Origin: Bacteroidota bacterium
Lineage (GTDB): Bacteria; Bacteroidota; Bacteroidia; Flavobacteriales; Flavobacteriaceae
Assembly (NCBI GenBank): GCA_947483095.1
Contig: CANKLD010000001.1
Span: 1 to 48,138, forward strand
Reading direction: 5' to 3'
DNA length: 48,138 nucleotides
Shown here: positions 23,456 through 32,705 of the stretch, piece by piece
How the letters are laid out: each line of letters starts with the position of its first letter
Numbering within the stretch: position 1 is the first letter of the stretch
Made by a program: the position numbers and the translations under genes
Notes under the pieces: generated by a model
Told to the model about the DNA's origin: nothing
The model's input: the letters and a program-made list of their open reading frames with translations, nothing else
Databases searched by the model: none

Positions 23456-24880
23456 ATGAAAAAAATTACAATTTTTACTTTATGCCTATCTTTATTTTTG
23501 GTAGGTAGTATGTCAGCCCAAGAAACAGTTTGGGTTTCTGCAACTGGTGCAGGAGCTGCTAATGGTACAAGTGAAGCTGACGCCTATGGCAGTTTTGCTA
23601 GAGCTCTACTTGATATAAATTCAGCAGGCGATGTATTAAGGGTTGTGGGAACTGTTGCTGCTGGATCTCAAAATTTAAGTGTAACAAGTACAACAACTGG
23701 AGCAGAATCAATCAATAAAAATTTTCAATACACCATAGAAGGTGATTTGGGAGGATCAACTCTAACTGGTACTAATGGCCTTACAAGAATGTTTACAATA
23801 AACGCTGCTTCTGCAGGACAAGATGTAACGTTTAAAAACATCACTTTTACCGGGGCGACTAATTCTACAGGAGCAGGCGGTGGTGTATTCTTTACTAATC
23901 AGCCGGGTGTTAATGTAACTTTTGAAAATTGCAGGTTTGTAGGTAATTCCTTGGCATCATCTCTTACACAAGGTGGTGGTGCTCTTCGCGTTGAGGTTTC
24001 TACTGTAACTATTACAAATTGCTTGTTTAAAGAAAATGAAGCTCTACAAAATGGGGGTGCTATTTCTGTTATTGCTGGTGCTAATGTTACCATAAATGGT
24101 AGTACTTTTTATAAAAACAGTACATCAACAACAAATCAAGCATATGGAGCAGGTGTTTTGTATGTTAATACTGCTACTACTGTTGTTACTGTGGATCACT
24201 GCACCTTTTTTGAAAATAATATAGGACATCCCAATCAAGATTATGGGGGAGCAATTAGATCTGATAACGGGAATACGACCATAACAAATTCTTTATTTTA
24301 TAATAATAAAGTTAAAAATGGTGATGGTACCCTAGGTGGTCCATCAGACTGGGGTAGTTCGCCGTCTGGCACACAAACGTTCTCTAAATCTATAGGGCAG
24401 TGGATAAGTAGTAATATAGATTTTAGAACAAATTTTATTTCATTTGTAAAAGGCGGTCTTGACCCACTCGCTGCTGCTAATTTAACCTCTTCTAATTTGA
24501 CCTATAATGATGCTCTTGGTAAAGTTACCTATAATGCTCCAACTACTGTTGGTGAAAATTCACCAATAGGTTTTGTAGCTGCTGGAGACGATGCAGGCGC
24601 ATGGCAATCGGGTTCAAATTTATCGGTAAAAGACAATGAATTTGCTGCTAATTTTTCTGTTTCTTACAATTCTCAAACAAAAAACATAAGAGTACTGTGT
24701 TCCAATGCCGATTCGACTTCTTTAGAAATATATAATTTAATGGGAAGCAAAGTAATCTTGCTTACAAACGCGAGCAAAGAAGAAAACATCAATGCAAGTG
24801 CGTTACAATCTGGAGTTTATATTTTAGTTGTTAAAGGTTCAGAAAATAAATCGTTTGCTAAAAAGTTGGTAATAAATTAA
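23456..24880 (+). CDS. Secreted parallel beta-helix protein with T9SS sorting domain
   Basis: This 474-aa protein has a signal peptide (1 to ~21, GSMSAQ). A right-handed beta-helix of the choice-of-anchor/polymorphic-outer-membrane-like kind spans ~22 to 390, with repeated FENCRFVGNS, ITNCLFKENEA, TINGSTFYKNST, VDHCTFFENN and ITNSLFYNNK rungs. A T9SS sorting domain follows (~395 to 474, NIRVLCSNADSTSLEIYNLM to FAKKLVIN). It lies just before susC, with a promoter of the PUL regulon and its own terminator. It probably sits on the cell surface and binds or cuts the glycan; no catalytic residues are obvious, and an adhesin-like role is the alternative. Confidence 0.8.
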   Translation: MKKITIFTLCLSLFLVGSMSAQETVWVSATGAGAANGTSEADAYGSFARALLDINSAGDVLRVVGTVAAGSQNLSVTSTTTGAESINKNFQYTIEGDLGGSTLTGTNGLTRMFTINAASAGQDVTFKNITFTGATNSTGAGGGVFFTNQPGVNVTFENCRFVGNSLASSLTQGGGALRVEVSTVTITNCLFKENEALQNGGAISVIAGANVTINGSTFYKNSTSTTNQAYGAGVLYVNTATTVVTVDHCTFFENNIGHPNQDYGGAIRSDNGNTTITNSLFYNNKVKNGDGTLGGPSDWGSSPSGTQTFSKSIGQWISSNIDFRTNFISFVKGGLDPLAAANLTSSNLTYNDALGKVTYNAPTTVGENSPIGFVAAGDDAGAWQSGSNLSVKDNEFAANFSVSYNSQTKNIRVLCSNADSTSLEIYNLMGSKVILLTNASKEENINASALQSGVYILVVKGSENKSFAKKLVIN

Positions 24881-24907
24881 TTAGGCACTATAAAGTAATT
24901 TGCAAGT

Positions 24908-24933
24908 ACAGGGTTTAGTTTAATAAACCCTGT
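24908..24933 (+). terminator. Hairpin after the beta-helix gene
   Basis: ACAGGGTTTA (24908-24917) and TAAACCCTGT (24924-24933) form a perfect 10-bp stem with a 6-nt loop. The T tract after it is weak (CTTGTAATT), so it may attenuate rather than fully stop transcription into susC. Confidence 0.6.
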
Positions 24934-24942
24934 CTTGTAATT

Positions 24943-24988
24943 ATTAACATACAATTGATATTTTAATAGGTATTGAAATATCACTATG
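24943..24988 (+). promoter_or_regulatory. Degenerate phased-repeat element before susC
   Basis: ATTAAC (24943), ATTGAT (24954) and AATAGG (24965) keep the 11-bp register, and 10 bp further TCACTATG stands in the -7 position. The match is poor and the leader would be only about 11 nt, so this is a weak candidate for the same regulon. Confidence 0.3.
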
Positions 24989-25005
24989 ATTAAAAAATAA
25001 GTATT

Positions 25006-28000
25006 ATGATAAAAATTAAATGGTGTTTGTTCTTATTCTTGTTTCCACTTCTAATTTTTTCCCAGGATAAAATTATCAAAGGGAAAGTGGTTGATAATGT
25101 TGGTTTAGGCATACCGGGTGTAACAGTAATGCTTAAGGATTCAAATAATGCAACAACAACAGATTTAGACGGAACCTATTCAATAGCTACCGGAAAAATT
25201 AAAAATGGAATTCTTGTGTTTAGTTACCTAGGATATACCCCTAAAAATATGATTTTTAATAATCAAACCAATACCATTAATGTGTCCTTGTTAGAAACGG
25301 AACAACAACTCGATGAAGTGGTCGTTACCGCTTTAGGTATTAAACGAGAAAAAAAATCGTTATCCTACGCTACCCAAACTATCGATACCCAAGATATGAC
25401 AGAAGCGAGGTCTACCAATTTTTTAAATGCGCTATCGGGAAAAGCGGCGGGGGTTCAAATTGTAAAATCAGGCACTCCTACAGGATCAAATAGGGTAGTG
25501 ATTAGAGGGCTTACATCAGTAACAGGAGATAATCAGCCTTTGTATGTGATTGATGGCATTTCTCTTGATAGTGGCCAGGGCGATGGTGGTGTTTCCGTTT
25601 GGAATGGAGGTTCTAAAAGTTCAAGTGGCAACTCTGACATTGATTATGGTAGCCCATTATCTCATATTAATCCAGACGATATAGAGAACATAGAAATCTT
25701 AAAAGGACCAAATGCCGCTGCGCTATACGGTTCGAGAGCCTCAAATGGGGTGGTTTTGATAACAACCAAAAAGGGTAAAACCAACAGTAGTTTAGGCGTA
25801 TCCATCAATTCAAATTCATCCTTTACGAGCAATAGAGAATATCCCTATTACCAATATGTTTATGGTTCAGGTAGTGGTGGTAGATTAGTAAGTAGTGCTG
25901 CTGGTATTGATCCAGTCACCGGCTTACCTAGTGTAGCAGGGATTAATAACTATAGGGCTTATGGAGCTCTAATGTTAGGACAAGATATTTTGGGCTATAC
26001 TGGAACACCGTCAAAATATCTTCCGAAACCTAATAACATTAAGGAGTTATATCAAATAGGATTTGTAAAAACCAATAGTATTGCCATTGATAAAGGCGGA
26101 GATCAAGGTTCTTTCAGACTCTCTTTTGCCAATACTTCTGGAGACCATGTTATTGAAACTATGGAAGTACAGAATAGAAACAACTTAACCTTTAGAGGAT
26201 CTCAAAAAATTTCAAATACGCTTTCAACTGAAATGAGTGTTTTATACACCAATAATAAAGTAAAAAACCGGATGTACCAAAATGGAAGCGAACGGAATCC
26301 CGCAAATAATTACATGTACATGTTACCGGATATGGGTAGTGATAATTTACTTCCTTATTTAACGGCTGATAATGTGGCATATGCCTCCCCAGGAAATGGG
26401 CCATTTAAAAACCCCTATTGGAACTTATATGAAAATAGTAATCAAGATGAGGCAAATAATTTAATTGGAAATGTTACTTTAAAATGGGATATTACAAAGG
26501 CACTTAGTCTTAAATCAAAAGTTAATGGTTCCGTAAATCTTGTACAGGGCGAAGAGTTCAATAATATGGGAGCTGCTTATGATCCGGATGGTTTTTATAG
26601 AACCTTTAATAACCAAACCCAAAACTGGAATTATGAAGCAATTTTAAATTATAATAAGAAAATTAAAGATTTTTCTATTGTTGCCTTGTTAGGGGCCAAT
26701 AGGTTTGATTTGTCCTCTTCTCAAAGACAAACAAGAATAAACAGCTTGTTAGTTCGTGATGTAAGGAGTTTGTCGAATTCTAATGGTATTCCAGAAGTAA
26801 TAGAAATAGATGCTAGAAAAAGGATAAATTCAACCTTTAGTTCGCTTTCTCTAGGCTATAAAAACACCTATTTTATGGATGTAACTGCCAGAAACGATTG
26901 GTCTTCCACTTTACCTAGCAATAATAACTCCTATTTTTATCCTTCTGTAGGCGGAAGCTTTATTTTTTCAGAATTGATACCAAAAAATGATATTCTGACT
27001 TATGGAAAAATAAGGGCTTCGTATGCACAAGTTGGAAATGATACCAAACCCTATAATACGATAACAAACTATCAATATGGAGGACTGTACAACAGTTCAG
27101 CATGGTTAGCATCACAGACAACAAGAAACAATTCAAATCTTAAGCCTGAATTAACTTCTTCCAATGAATTTGGTATCGAAACACGCCTTTTTAAAAATAG
27201 AGTTTCCTTGAGCGCAACCTATTATGAATCCTCTACAATTAATCAAATTATTGCCGCTCAGACTTCATCAACAAGTGGTTTTTCCAGTCAATTTTTCAAT
27301 GCAGGTGAAATACGAAATAAAGGTATGGAGGTTGTATTTTCAGGAAAAATTTTAGATAATTCTTTTAAATGGGCTGTCGATTTGAATTGGTCCAAAAGTG
27401 AATCTTTAGTCGTTTCATTAATTGATGGTGTAGATCGTTTGTCATTAAGAACATGGTTTAATGTGAACGTTTTTGCCGAAGTAGGGAAGCCATTAGGAGA
27501 ATTAAGAGGTAATATTCAAGCAAGAGATCCAGAAACAGGCATACCATTAGTAAAGCCAAATGGTAAGGTTGAATGGACTACAAATGGAGTACTAGGGAAT
27601 GCACAACCTGATTGGATAGGGGGCTTAAAAAATTCATTTAGTTATAAAGGTTTTGCTTTAAATGTACTTTTAGATGCGAAAATTGGAGGGGATATGTATT
27701 CTGCCACAATGCTAAAGACTGTTAATCAAGGAGCTCATGCAGACACTTATGCTGGTAGAGACGAATTTTTATTTTCAAGCGTTATTATGGGTGAGACCAA
27801 CGATGAACGAAGCGGGAATGGACTTTACGGAAATTCTTATGCAGATAGTGATCGAATTAAAGGCAGACAGTATGCTGGAGCAGCGATTTCAACCACTGAC
27901 GCAAATGGTAATTTAGTGGCGCTTCGTGATTCAAATGGAAACATAGTATATTCTAAAGCATGGATAAGTCCTCAGGAGTATGGCTTTGATGGATTGCAAG

Positions 28001-28269
28001 ATCAGCAGCGTTTTACTTATGACGCTTCTTACGTTAAACTAAGAGAAATAACAATAGGATATACTTTACCCAATAAATTTTTAAAGGATACGCCTTTTAA
28101 ACGAGCTAAATTTTCTATAGTAGGGCGAGATTTATGGACCATTTATAGAAATACACCTCAAGGGATAGATCCAGAAGCAGGAACAACTTCAGGGAATGGT
28201 CAAGGAATTGAATATGGTTCATTTTTGCCAACACGAACCCTCGGAATAAATATTAACCTAGGATTTTAA
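25006..28269 (+). CDS. SusC/RagA-type TonB-dependent glycan importer
   Basis: This 1087-aa outer-membrane protein imports oligosaccharides together with SusD. It has a signal peptide (1 to ~20), a carboxypeptidase-regulatory-like domain (~22 to 105, KIIKGKVVDNVGLGIPGVTV), the SusC signature and TonB box (LDEVVVTALGIKREKKSLSY), then the plug (~120 to 250, LSGKAAGVQI, RGLTSVTGDNQPLYVIDG, LKGPNAAALYGSRASNG) and a 22-strand barrel ending LGININLGF. No STN domain is present, so it is not expected to signal to an anti-sigma factor, which is consistent with a separate regulator. It is followed 10 bp later by susD. Confidence 0.97.
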   Translation: MIKIKWCLFLFLFPLLIFSQDKIIKGKVVDNVGLGIPGVTVMLKDSNNATTTDLDGTYSIATGKIKNGILVFSYLGYTPKNMIFNNQTNTINVSLLETEQQLDEVVVTALGIKREKKSLSYATQTIDTQDMTEARSTNFLNALSGKAAGVQIVKSGTPTGSNRVVIRGLTSVTGDNQPLYVIDGISLDSGQGDGGVSVWNGGSKSSSGNSDIDYGSPLSHINPDDIENIEILKGPNAAALYGSRASNGVVLITTKKGKTNSSLGVSINSNSSFTSNREYPYYQYVYGSGSGGRLVSSAAGIDPVTGLPSVAGINNYRAYGALMLGQDILGYTGTPSKYLPKPNNIKELYQIGFVKTNSIAIDKGGDQGSFRLSFANTSGDHVIETMEVQNRNNLTFRGSQKISNTLSTEMSVLYTNNKVKNRMYQNGSERNPANNYMYMLPDMGSDNLLPYLTADNVAYASPGNGPFKNPYWNLYENSNQDEANNLIGNVTLKWDITKALSLKSKVNGSVNLVQGEEFNNMGAAYDPDGFYRTFNNQTQNWNYEAILNYNKKIKDFSIVALLGANRFDLSSSQRQTRINSLLVRDVRSLSNSNGIPEVIEIDARKRINSTFSSLSLGYKNTYFMDVTARNDWSSTLPSNNNSYFYPSVGGSFIFSELIPKNDILTYGKIRASYAQVGNDTKPYNTITNYQYGGLYNSSAWLASQTTRNNSNLKPELTSSNEFGIETRLFKNRVSLSATYYESSTINQIIAAQTSSTSGFSSQFFNAGEIRNKGMEVVFSGKILDNSFKWAVDLNWSKSESLVVSLIDGVDRLSLRTWFNVNVFAEVGKPLGELRGNIQARDPETGIPLVKPNGKVEWTTNGVLGNAQPDWIGGLKNSFSYKGFALNVLLDAKIGGDMYSATMLKTVNQGAHADTYAGRDEFLFSSVIMGETNDERSGNGLYGNSYADSDRIKGRQYAGAAISTTDANGNLVALRDSNGNIVYSKAWISPQEYGFDGLQDQQRFTYDASYVKLREITIGYTLPNKFLKDTPFKRAKFSIVGRDLWTIYRNTPQGIDPEAGTTSGNGQGIEYGSFLPTRTLGININLGF

Positions 28270-28279
28270 TTAATACAAA

Positions 28280-30043
28280 ATGAAAAAAAATAAATATATA
28301 AGTAAAGTATTTTTTGTAGCTTTTTTAGCAATCGGTATGTTTTCGTGTACTGATGGTTTTGAAGACATGAATAAAAATCCAAATAATTTTAATGTTGCAA
28401 CACCAGAAGCCTTGCTTGCAGGTGCTGTAAAGAGCACTGTAGATCTTGTGGGTGGTGAGATGAATGATCAAATGTATAATAATTATGCCAGTTACTATGG
28501 AGGAAAAGGAGGTCAATTTCCCAAGTTTTTTTATACAGACACTGGTGTAGATCAATATTGGAGACGTTTTTATGTAAATATACTCAAGAATACTCAAGAA
28601 ATAATTGATAATTATTCTAATGATCCAAAATATGCAAACCGGGTACACATTGCTAAAATTTGGAAAAGTTATGTCTATTCTGTGCTAGTTTCTACTTTTG
28701 GTCCAGTTCCTTATGTTGATGCTTTAGGATCAAATACTACTACAACTTACACGAGCGAGGAAGCTATTTATAGTGCAATATTAGAAATGTTAAAAGCTGC
28801 GGGTAACGGTATTACTGTAACAGGGGATAAATTAACTACCGATCCCGTTTTTAATGGTAACAATCTGATGTGGAAAAAATTTGCAAACACTTTGCGTTTA
28901 AAAATTTCATTGCGAATATCGGAAGGTTTTCCAACATTAGCACAAAAACATGGCCCTGAAGTTATGGCCAATGAAGCTGGACTAATTTCTTCCAATACAG
29001 AGAACATTGCCATGAAATGGGAAACTATTTTAGAGAATTGGTCGTTTAATTATAATCGTTATGTGAATATAGTAGCACAGGAGGATGTAGTTCCATTTGT
29101 GAATTTTCACTACATATTGAATATGAAAACCTACTATGATCCAAGATTAAAAGTTGTAGCTGAACCATCAACTAATCCCATTACGATCAAAGATACGCTC
29201 TTTAAGTCTGGATCTACTATATTAGACGATCCACGACAAAGAGTTGTTGTTCAATATAAGCTTCCTTATTTTGGAAGGCCTATCGGGGGTACAGTATCTC
29301 TTTCAGACTGGAATTTAAATCCTAGTAAAAACATTTTAAACGGTATAGCAAACAACCGATATAGTAAGCCGAGTAAGTTATTATTTATGGCTCAAGACAT
29401 GAAATTTTATATTGCAACTTACGCCGAGCTCAATTTCATGCTAGCCGAAGCTAAATTAAAAGGATGGGGCGGGAGTAAAACAGCAGAGCAGTATTACTAT
29501 TCAGGTATAGACGCTTCATTTCAACAATATGGAGTTTCTTCTGGGGTTGCAGTATATAAAGCAAGGGATGGTGTTAAATGGGGGACTTCTAGTATAGGAG
29601 ATAGAGACTTGTTTGGTATTGTAACCAGTGGTATCTCAGCAGATCCTATGGACAAGATTGCAAGACAACTTTGGTTAACTTCATATAATCAAGGTCATGA
29701 TGTGTGGTGTTTACAAAAACGCACCAGACTCTTACCATTGATACCAAATTTTAGCCCTGATACATCCTATGGAATTGAATTAGCTGATATCCCTGAAAGA
29801 ATGGTTTATCCAATTTCTGAAATTGGTTTAAATAATGCAGGTTATGAAGCAGCCATCCAGTCTTTAGGAGGAAATCAAATGAGTACACCATTGAAAATGA
29901 ATAAAGCCCCCCTATTTACATCACATTATTGGAATTCTCTACCAGCAGAATTTAATCAAGAATTTGCTCGTAAGTTTTATGGGGAATCAGAGGATGATCT
30001 TAAGACAGCAGGAATAACGTATACATTAATAAAAATATTATAG
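28280..30043 (+). CDS. SusD/RagB-type outer-membrane lipoprotein (SusD-like_2)
   Basis: This 587-aa lipoprotein acts as the lid of the SusC pore and binds the glycan. The lipobox is FLAIGMFSC with lipidated Cys23. The family start DMNKNPNNFNVATPEALLAG and TPR-like helical body (WRRFYVNILKNTQEIIDNYS, IAKIWKSYVYSVLVSTFGPV) fit the SusD-like_2 branch. The C-terminal region contains FYIATYAELNFMLAEAKLKG and the MVYPISE motif near the end. It lies between susC and a GH99-like lipoprotein, the usual position of a SusCD core. Confidence 0.95.
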   Translation: MKKNKYISKVFFVAFLAIGMFSCTDGFEDMNKNPNNFNVATPEALLAGAVKSTVDLVGGEMNDQMYNNYASYYGGKGGQFPKFFYTDTGVDQYWRRFYVNILKNTQEIIDNYSNDPKYANRVHIAKIWKSYVYSVLVSTFGPVPYVDALGSNTTTTYTSEEAIYSAILEMLKAAGNGITVTGDKLTTDPVFNGNNLMWKKFANTLRLKISLRISEGFPTLAQKHGPEVMANEAGLISSNTENIAMKWETILENWSFNYNRYVNIVAQEDVVPFVNFHYILNMKTYYDPRLKVVAEPSTNPITIKDTLFKSGSTILDDPRQRVVVQYKLPYFGRPIGGTVSLSDWNLNPSKNILNGIANNRYSKPSKLLFMAQDMKFYIATYAELNFMLAEAKLKGWGGSKTAEQYYYSGIDASFQQYGVSSGVAVYKARDGVKWGTSSIGDRDLFGIVTSGISADPMDKIARQLWLTSYNQGHDVWCLQKRTRLLPLIPNFSPDTSYGIELADIPERMVYPISEIGLNNAGYEAAIQSLGGNQMSTPLKMNKAPLFTSHYWNSLPAEFNQEFARKFYGESEDDLKTAGITYTLIKIL

Positions 30044-30063
30044 TAATAATAAAAATAATTATC

Positions 30064-31161
30064 ATGAAAATTTTAAAAAATAGTGCATTATTAGTAATAG
30101 TATTGCTTTTTCTTTCTTGTACAGAAGATAAAGCCATCCTATTAGAAGATAATATATATAGTAAACCAATTCCTATTGAACCCGTTAATACGAATTACAC
30201 TGTTGGGGCTATTTATACCAAATTCATTAGAAATCCTCTCACAATTGAAACGCCTTCAATAGGAATATATGATGGAGATATTGGGGATCCAATAACGTAT
30301 TCAAAACATGTTGTACAAGCCCAAACAGCTGGTGTCGATTTCTTTATATTTGGCTTAAGGTCTTCCAATGTTATGGCAAGTTATAATATAGACAAGACAT
30401 ACATAGATAATTTGCAAATGGCTCCAAATTCCGGTGACATGAAATTTGCTTTTAGTTATAATTTTGCTAACATGGGATTAAGTAATACTAGTAGAATTGA
30501 GACTAAAGGTTTAGTACCCACTTTTTTAAATGATTTTAGGTTAATGGTGCCTTATTTCCAAAAATCTAATTATATGAAGATTAATGGTAAAGCAGTAGTT
30601 TATATGAGCAATAGTTTTAATTTGTTTTCAAATGACAATCCTTTACTATATCAACAATTAAGATCTCAAATGTCTGCGTTAGGGGTTGAATTATATCTGA
30701 TAGGTATGCAATTAGAATGGACACCTACCTTGAGATTCTTTGGTGATCAAGTTACTGGAAAAGATAATAGATTTAAAGGTTGTGTCGATGCTTTAACCTA
30801 TACAAATTATGCTAATATTGAATTTGTTTTTTATGACAGGTTAATGTTTTTTCACAAATATGTTGATTTAGCTTGGAGCTACCATAAAGAAACATTAGCT
30901 AAACACCAAATCGAATTTATACCTACTATTTCCCCATCCTATAATCCTAAAATTAATAATGTATCAAGTACAAATTATAGTATTGCAAAAAATGCAGATT
31001 GGTTCAAAGCCAATTGCAATATTGCCAGAAGAGCATCAGGAGCCAGTAAATTAGTTTTAATAGATTCTTTCAACGATTGGAATTTAGGTACCCAAATAGA
31101 ATCTGCGACTACGTATGGAGAGGATTACCTCAAAATTCTTAGGGGAGAATTCAAATTATAA
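30064..31161 (+). CDS. GH99-like lipoprotein with substituted catalytic glutamates
   Basis: This 365-aa protein has a lipobox (LLFLSC, Cys19) and is the third gene of the susCD operon (20 bp after susD), where surface glycan-binding lipoproteins usually sit. The rest resembles a GH99 barrel: VGAIYTKF start, FFIFGLRSS, LAKHQIEFIPTISPSYNP, and the end SFNDWNLGTQIESA followed by YGEDYLKIL. GH99 enzymes have NEWHEGTQIE at that point. Here Asp338 replaces the first catalytic Glu and Leu341 the second, so hydrolysis should be lost while the mannan-binding cleft may remain. I infer a glycan-binding protein derived from a GH99 enzyme. Similarity is strongest at the C-terminal motif; the rest is divergent. 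Confidence 0.7.
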   Translation: MKILKNSALLVIVLLFLSCTEDKAILLEDNIYSKPIPIEPVNTNYTVGAIYTKFIRNPLTIETPSIGIYDGDIGDPITYSKHVVQAQTAGVDFFIFGLRSSNVMASYNIDKTYIDNLQMAPNSGDMKFAFSYNFANMGLSNTSRIETKGLVPTFLNDFRLMVPYFQKSNYMKINGKAVVYMSNSFNLFSNDNPLLYQQLRSQMSALGVELYLIGMQLEWTPTLRFFGDQVTGKDNRFKGCVDALTYTNYANIEFVFYDRLMFFHKYVDLAWSYHKETLAKHQIEFIPTISPSYNPKINNVSSTNYSIAKNADWFKANCNIARRASGASKLVLIDSFNDWNLGTQIESATTYGEDYLKILRGEFKL

Positions 31162-31198
31162 TAAAAGAGATACCAAGTATTGAATTATTAAAAAAAGA

Positions 31199-31231
31199 GT
31201 AAAATCAAATTTTAATTAGTTTGATTTTACT
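31199..31231 (+). terminator. Hairpin after the susCD operon
   Basis: GTAAAATCAAA (31199-31209) and TTTGATTTTAC (31220-31230) form a perfect 11-bp stem with a 10-nt loop, followed by TTCTTA. It follows the susCD-lipoprotein operon. The remaining bases to 31366 show a single ATTAAT (31287) but no clear phased triple. Confidence 0.6.
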
Positions 31232-31365
31232 TCTTATAAAGTAGTTATGAATACGAAAGTGGCATAATCAAAAAAGTGTTGCAAATATTAATGATGTTAT
31301 GTAACCCGATTGAAAACCAATAGGTAAAGCAATTACATATAACCTTTAAAAAATAATACCCATAA

Positions 31366-32682
31366 ATGATAAAATTGGCAATTATAATTGGATTATTTGG
31401 ATGCATATATTTTGGCTTCGGTCAAAAAATTAATAGCAATAATTCGGCAAAGGAAATAGCAAATAATACAAATAAAAAGAAGATTGCATTAAATAGCTCC
31501 ATAATTGGAAAAGTATTGTGCGGTTATCAAGGTTGGTTTAATGCACAAAATGATGGTGCCGATTTAGGTTGGAAACATTACATTGGTAAACAAGGCTTTA
31601 AACCCGGAAGTGCAACAATAGAATATTGGCCAGACGTATCTGAATTTGATAAAGACGAGCTTTATAAAACATCCTTTATTCATAAAGATGGAAAACCAGC
31701 TTATGTATTTAGTTCTGCAAACCCAAAAACGGTAAATAGACATTTTGAATGGATGAAAGACTATGATATTGATGGTGTTTTTGTTCAAAGGTTTACAACA
31801 GGGTTTAAAAATGAAAAATTAAAAAATAATTTAAATAAGGTTTTTGACAATTGTTTTATCGCCTCTAAAAATAATAATCGATTAATTAGTGTCATGTACG
31901 ATTTATCTGGAAGCAAACCAGGAGATGTGGTTCAAAATACAATTAACGATTGGAAACGATTAGTAGATAATTATCAACTTAACAATCCTACAACCCCAAA
32001 TATCTTAACCTATAAATCTAAAGCAATAGTTTCCATTTGGGGAGTAGGTTTTAAAAACAGAGAGTACACTTTTGAAAATGTAATAACATTGATTGATTTT
32101 TTCAAAAACGACCCAGTATATGGAAATTGCGTAGTGCTTTTAGGAGTGCCTACTCATTGGAGAGAACTTAAAAATGATGCGAATTCAGATCCTAAACTTC
32201 ATGAAGTAATTAAAATGGCAGATATCGTTCATCCATGGACACCTATGAGGTATAGAGATTTAGCAGGTGTAGATAAACATAAACTAGAAAAAACAATAAA
32301 AGACAAACAATGGTGTGATGTTAACAATTTATTGTATATGCCCGTTGTTTTCCCAGGATTTAGCACAGGAAACTTAAAAGATAAGCCAGAAAACTTTGAT
32401 ATCGTTCCAAGGCTAAAAGGCGATTTTTTATGGAGACAAATCTACAATGCAATATCAGCAGACATAAAAACTATCTACGTCGCCATGTTTGATGAAATAG
32501 ACGAAGGTACAGCTATTTTTAAAGTATCAAATAATCCGCCTGTTGGTGCCACTAAATTTATTAGCTATGAAGAAGGTGTGCCTTCAGATTACTATTTATG
32601 GCTCACAGGTCAAGCAGGAAAAATGCTGCGTAAAGAAATACCATTATCTGAATCACAACCAACGTATTCAAAAAAACAGTAA
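31366..32682 (+). CDS. GH99-like endo-alpha-mannosidase
   Basis: This 438-aa secreted single-domain enzyme has a signal peptide of ~19 residues (MIKLAIIIGLFGCIYFGFGQ), a 25-aa linker, then the barrel: VLCGYQGWFNAQNDGADLGW, EYWPDVSEF, DGVFVQRF, VSIWGVGFKNRE and Glu377/Glu380 in MFDEIDEGTAIF. It is most like the product of 21879. The gene is followed by a GH92 gene after 23 bp, so endo- and exo-acting mannosidases are made together. A periplasmic location is likely; the linkage cut is inferred from the family. Confidence 0.87.
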   Translation: MIKLAIIIGLFGCIYFGFGQKINSNNSAKEIANNTNKKKIALNSSIIGKVLCGYQGWFNAQNDGADLGWKHYIGKQGFKPGSATIEYWPDVSEFDKDELYKTSFIHKDGKPAYVFSSANPKTVNRHFEWMKDYDIDGVFVQRFTTGFKNEKLKNNLNKVFDNCFIASKNNNRLISVMYDLSGSKPGDVVQNTINDWKRLVDNYQLNNPTTPNILTYKSKAIVSIWGVGFKNREYTFENVITLIDFFKNDPVYGNCVVLLGVPTHWRELKNDANSDPKLHEVIKMADIVHPWTPMRYRDLAGVDKHKLEKTIKDKQWCDVNNLLYMPVVFPGFSTGNLKDKPENFDIVPRLKGDFLWRQIYNAISADIKTIYVAMFDEIDEGTAIFKVSNNPPVGATKFISYEEGVPSDYYLWLTGQAGKMLRKEIPLSESQPTYSKKQ

Positions 32683-32705
32683 AAAACCTTTAGTTTTTCT
32701 AGAAA

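Noticed and set aside
31276..31300. ATTAAT at 31287 with nearby GTGTTG and GTTATG before GH99-like gene 31366
   Set aside because: Only one good hexamer and irregular spacing; not distinguishable from background in AT-rich DNA.
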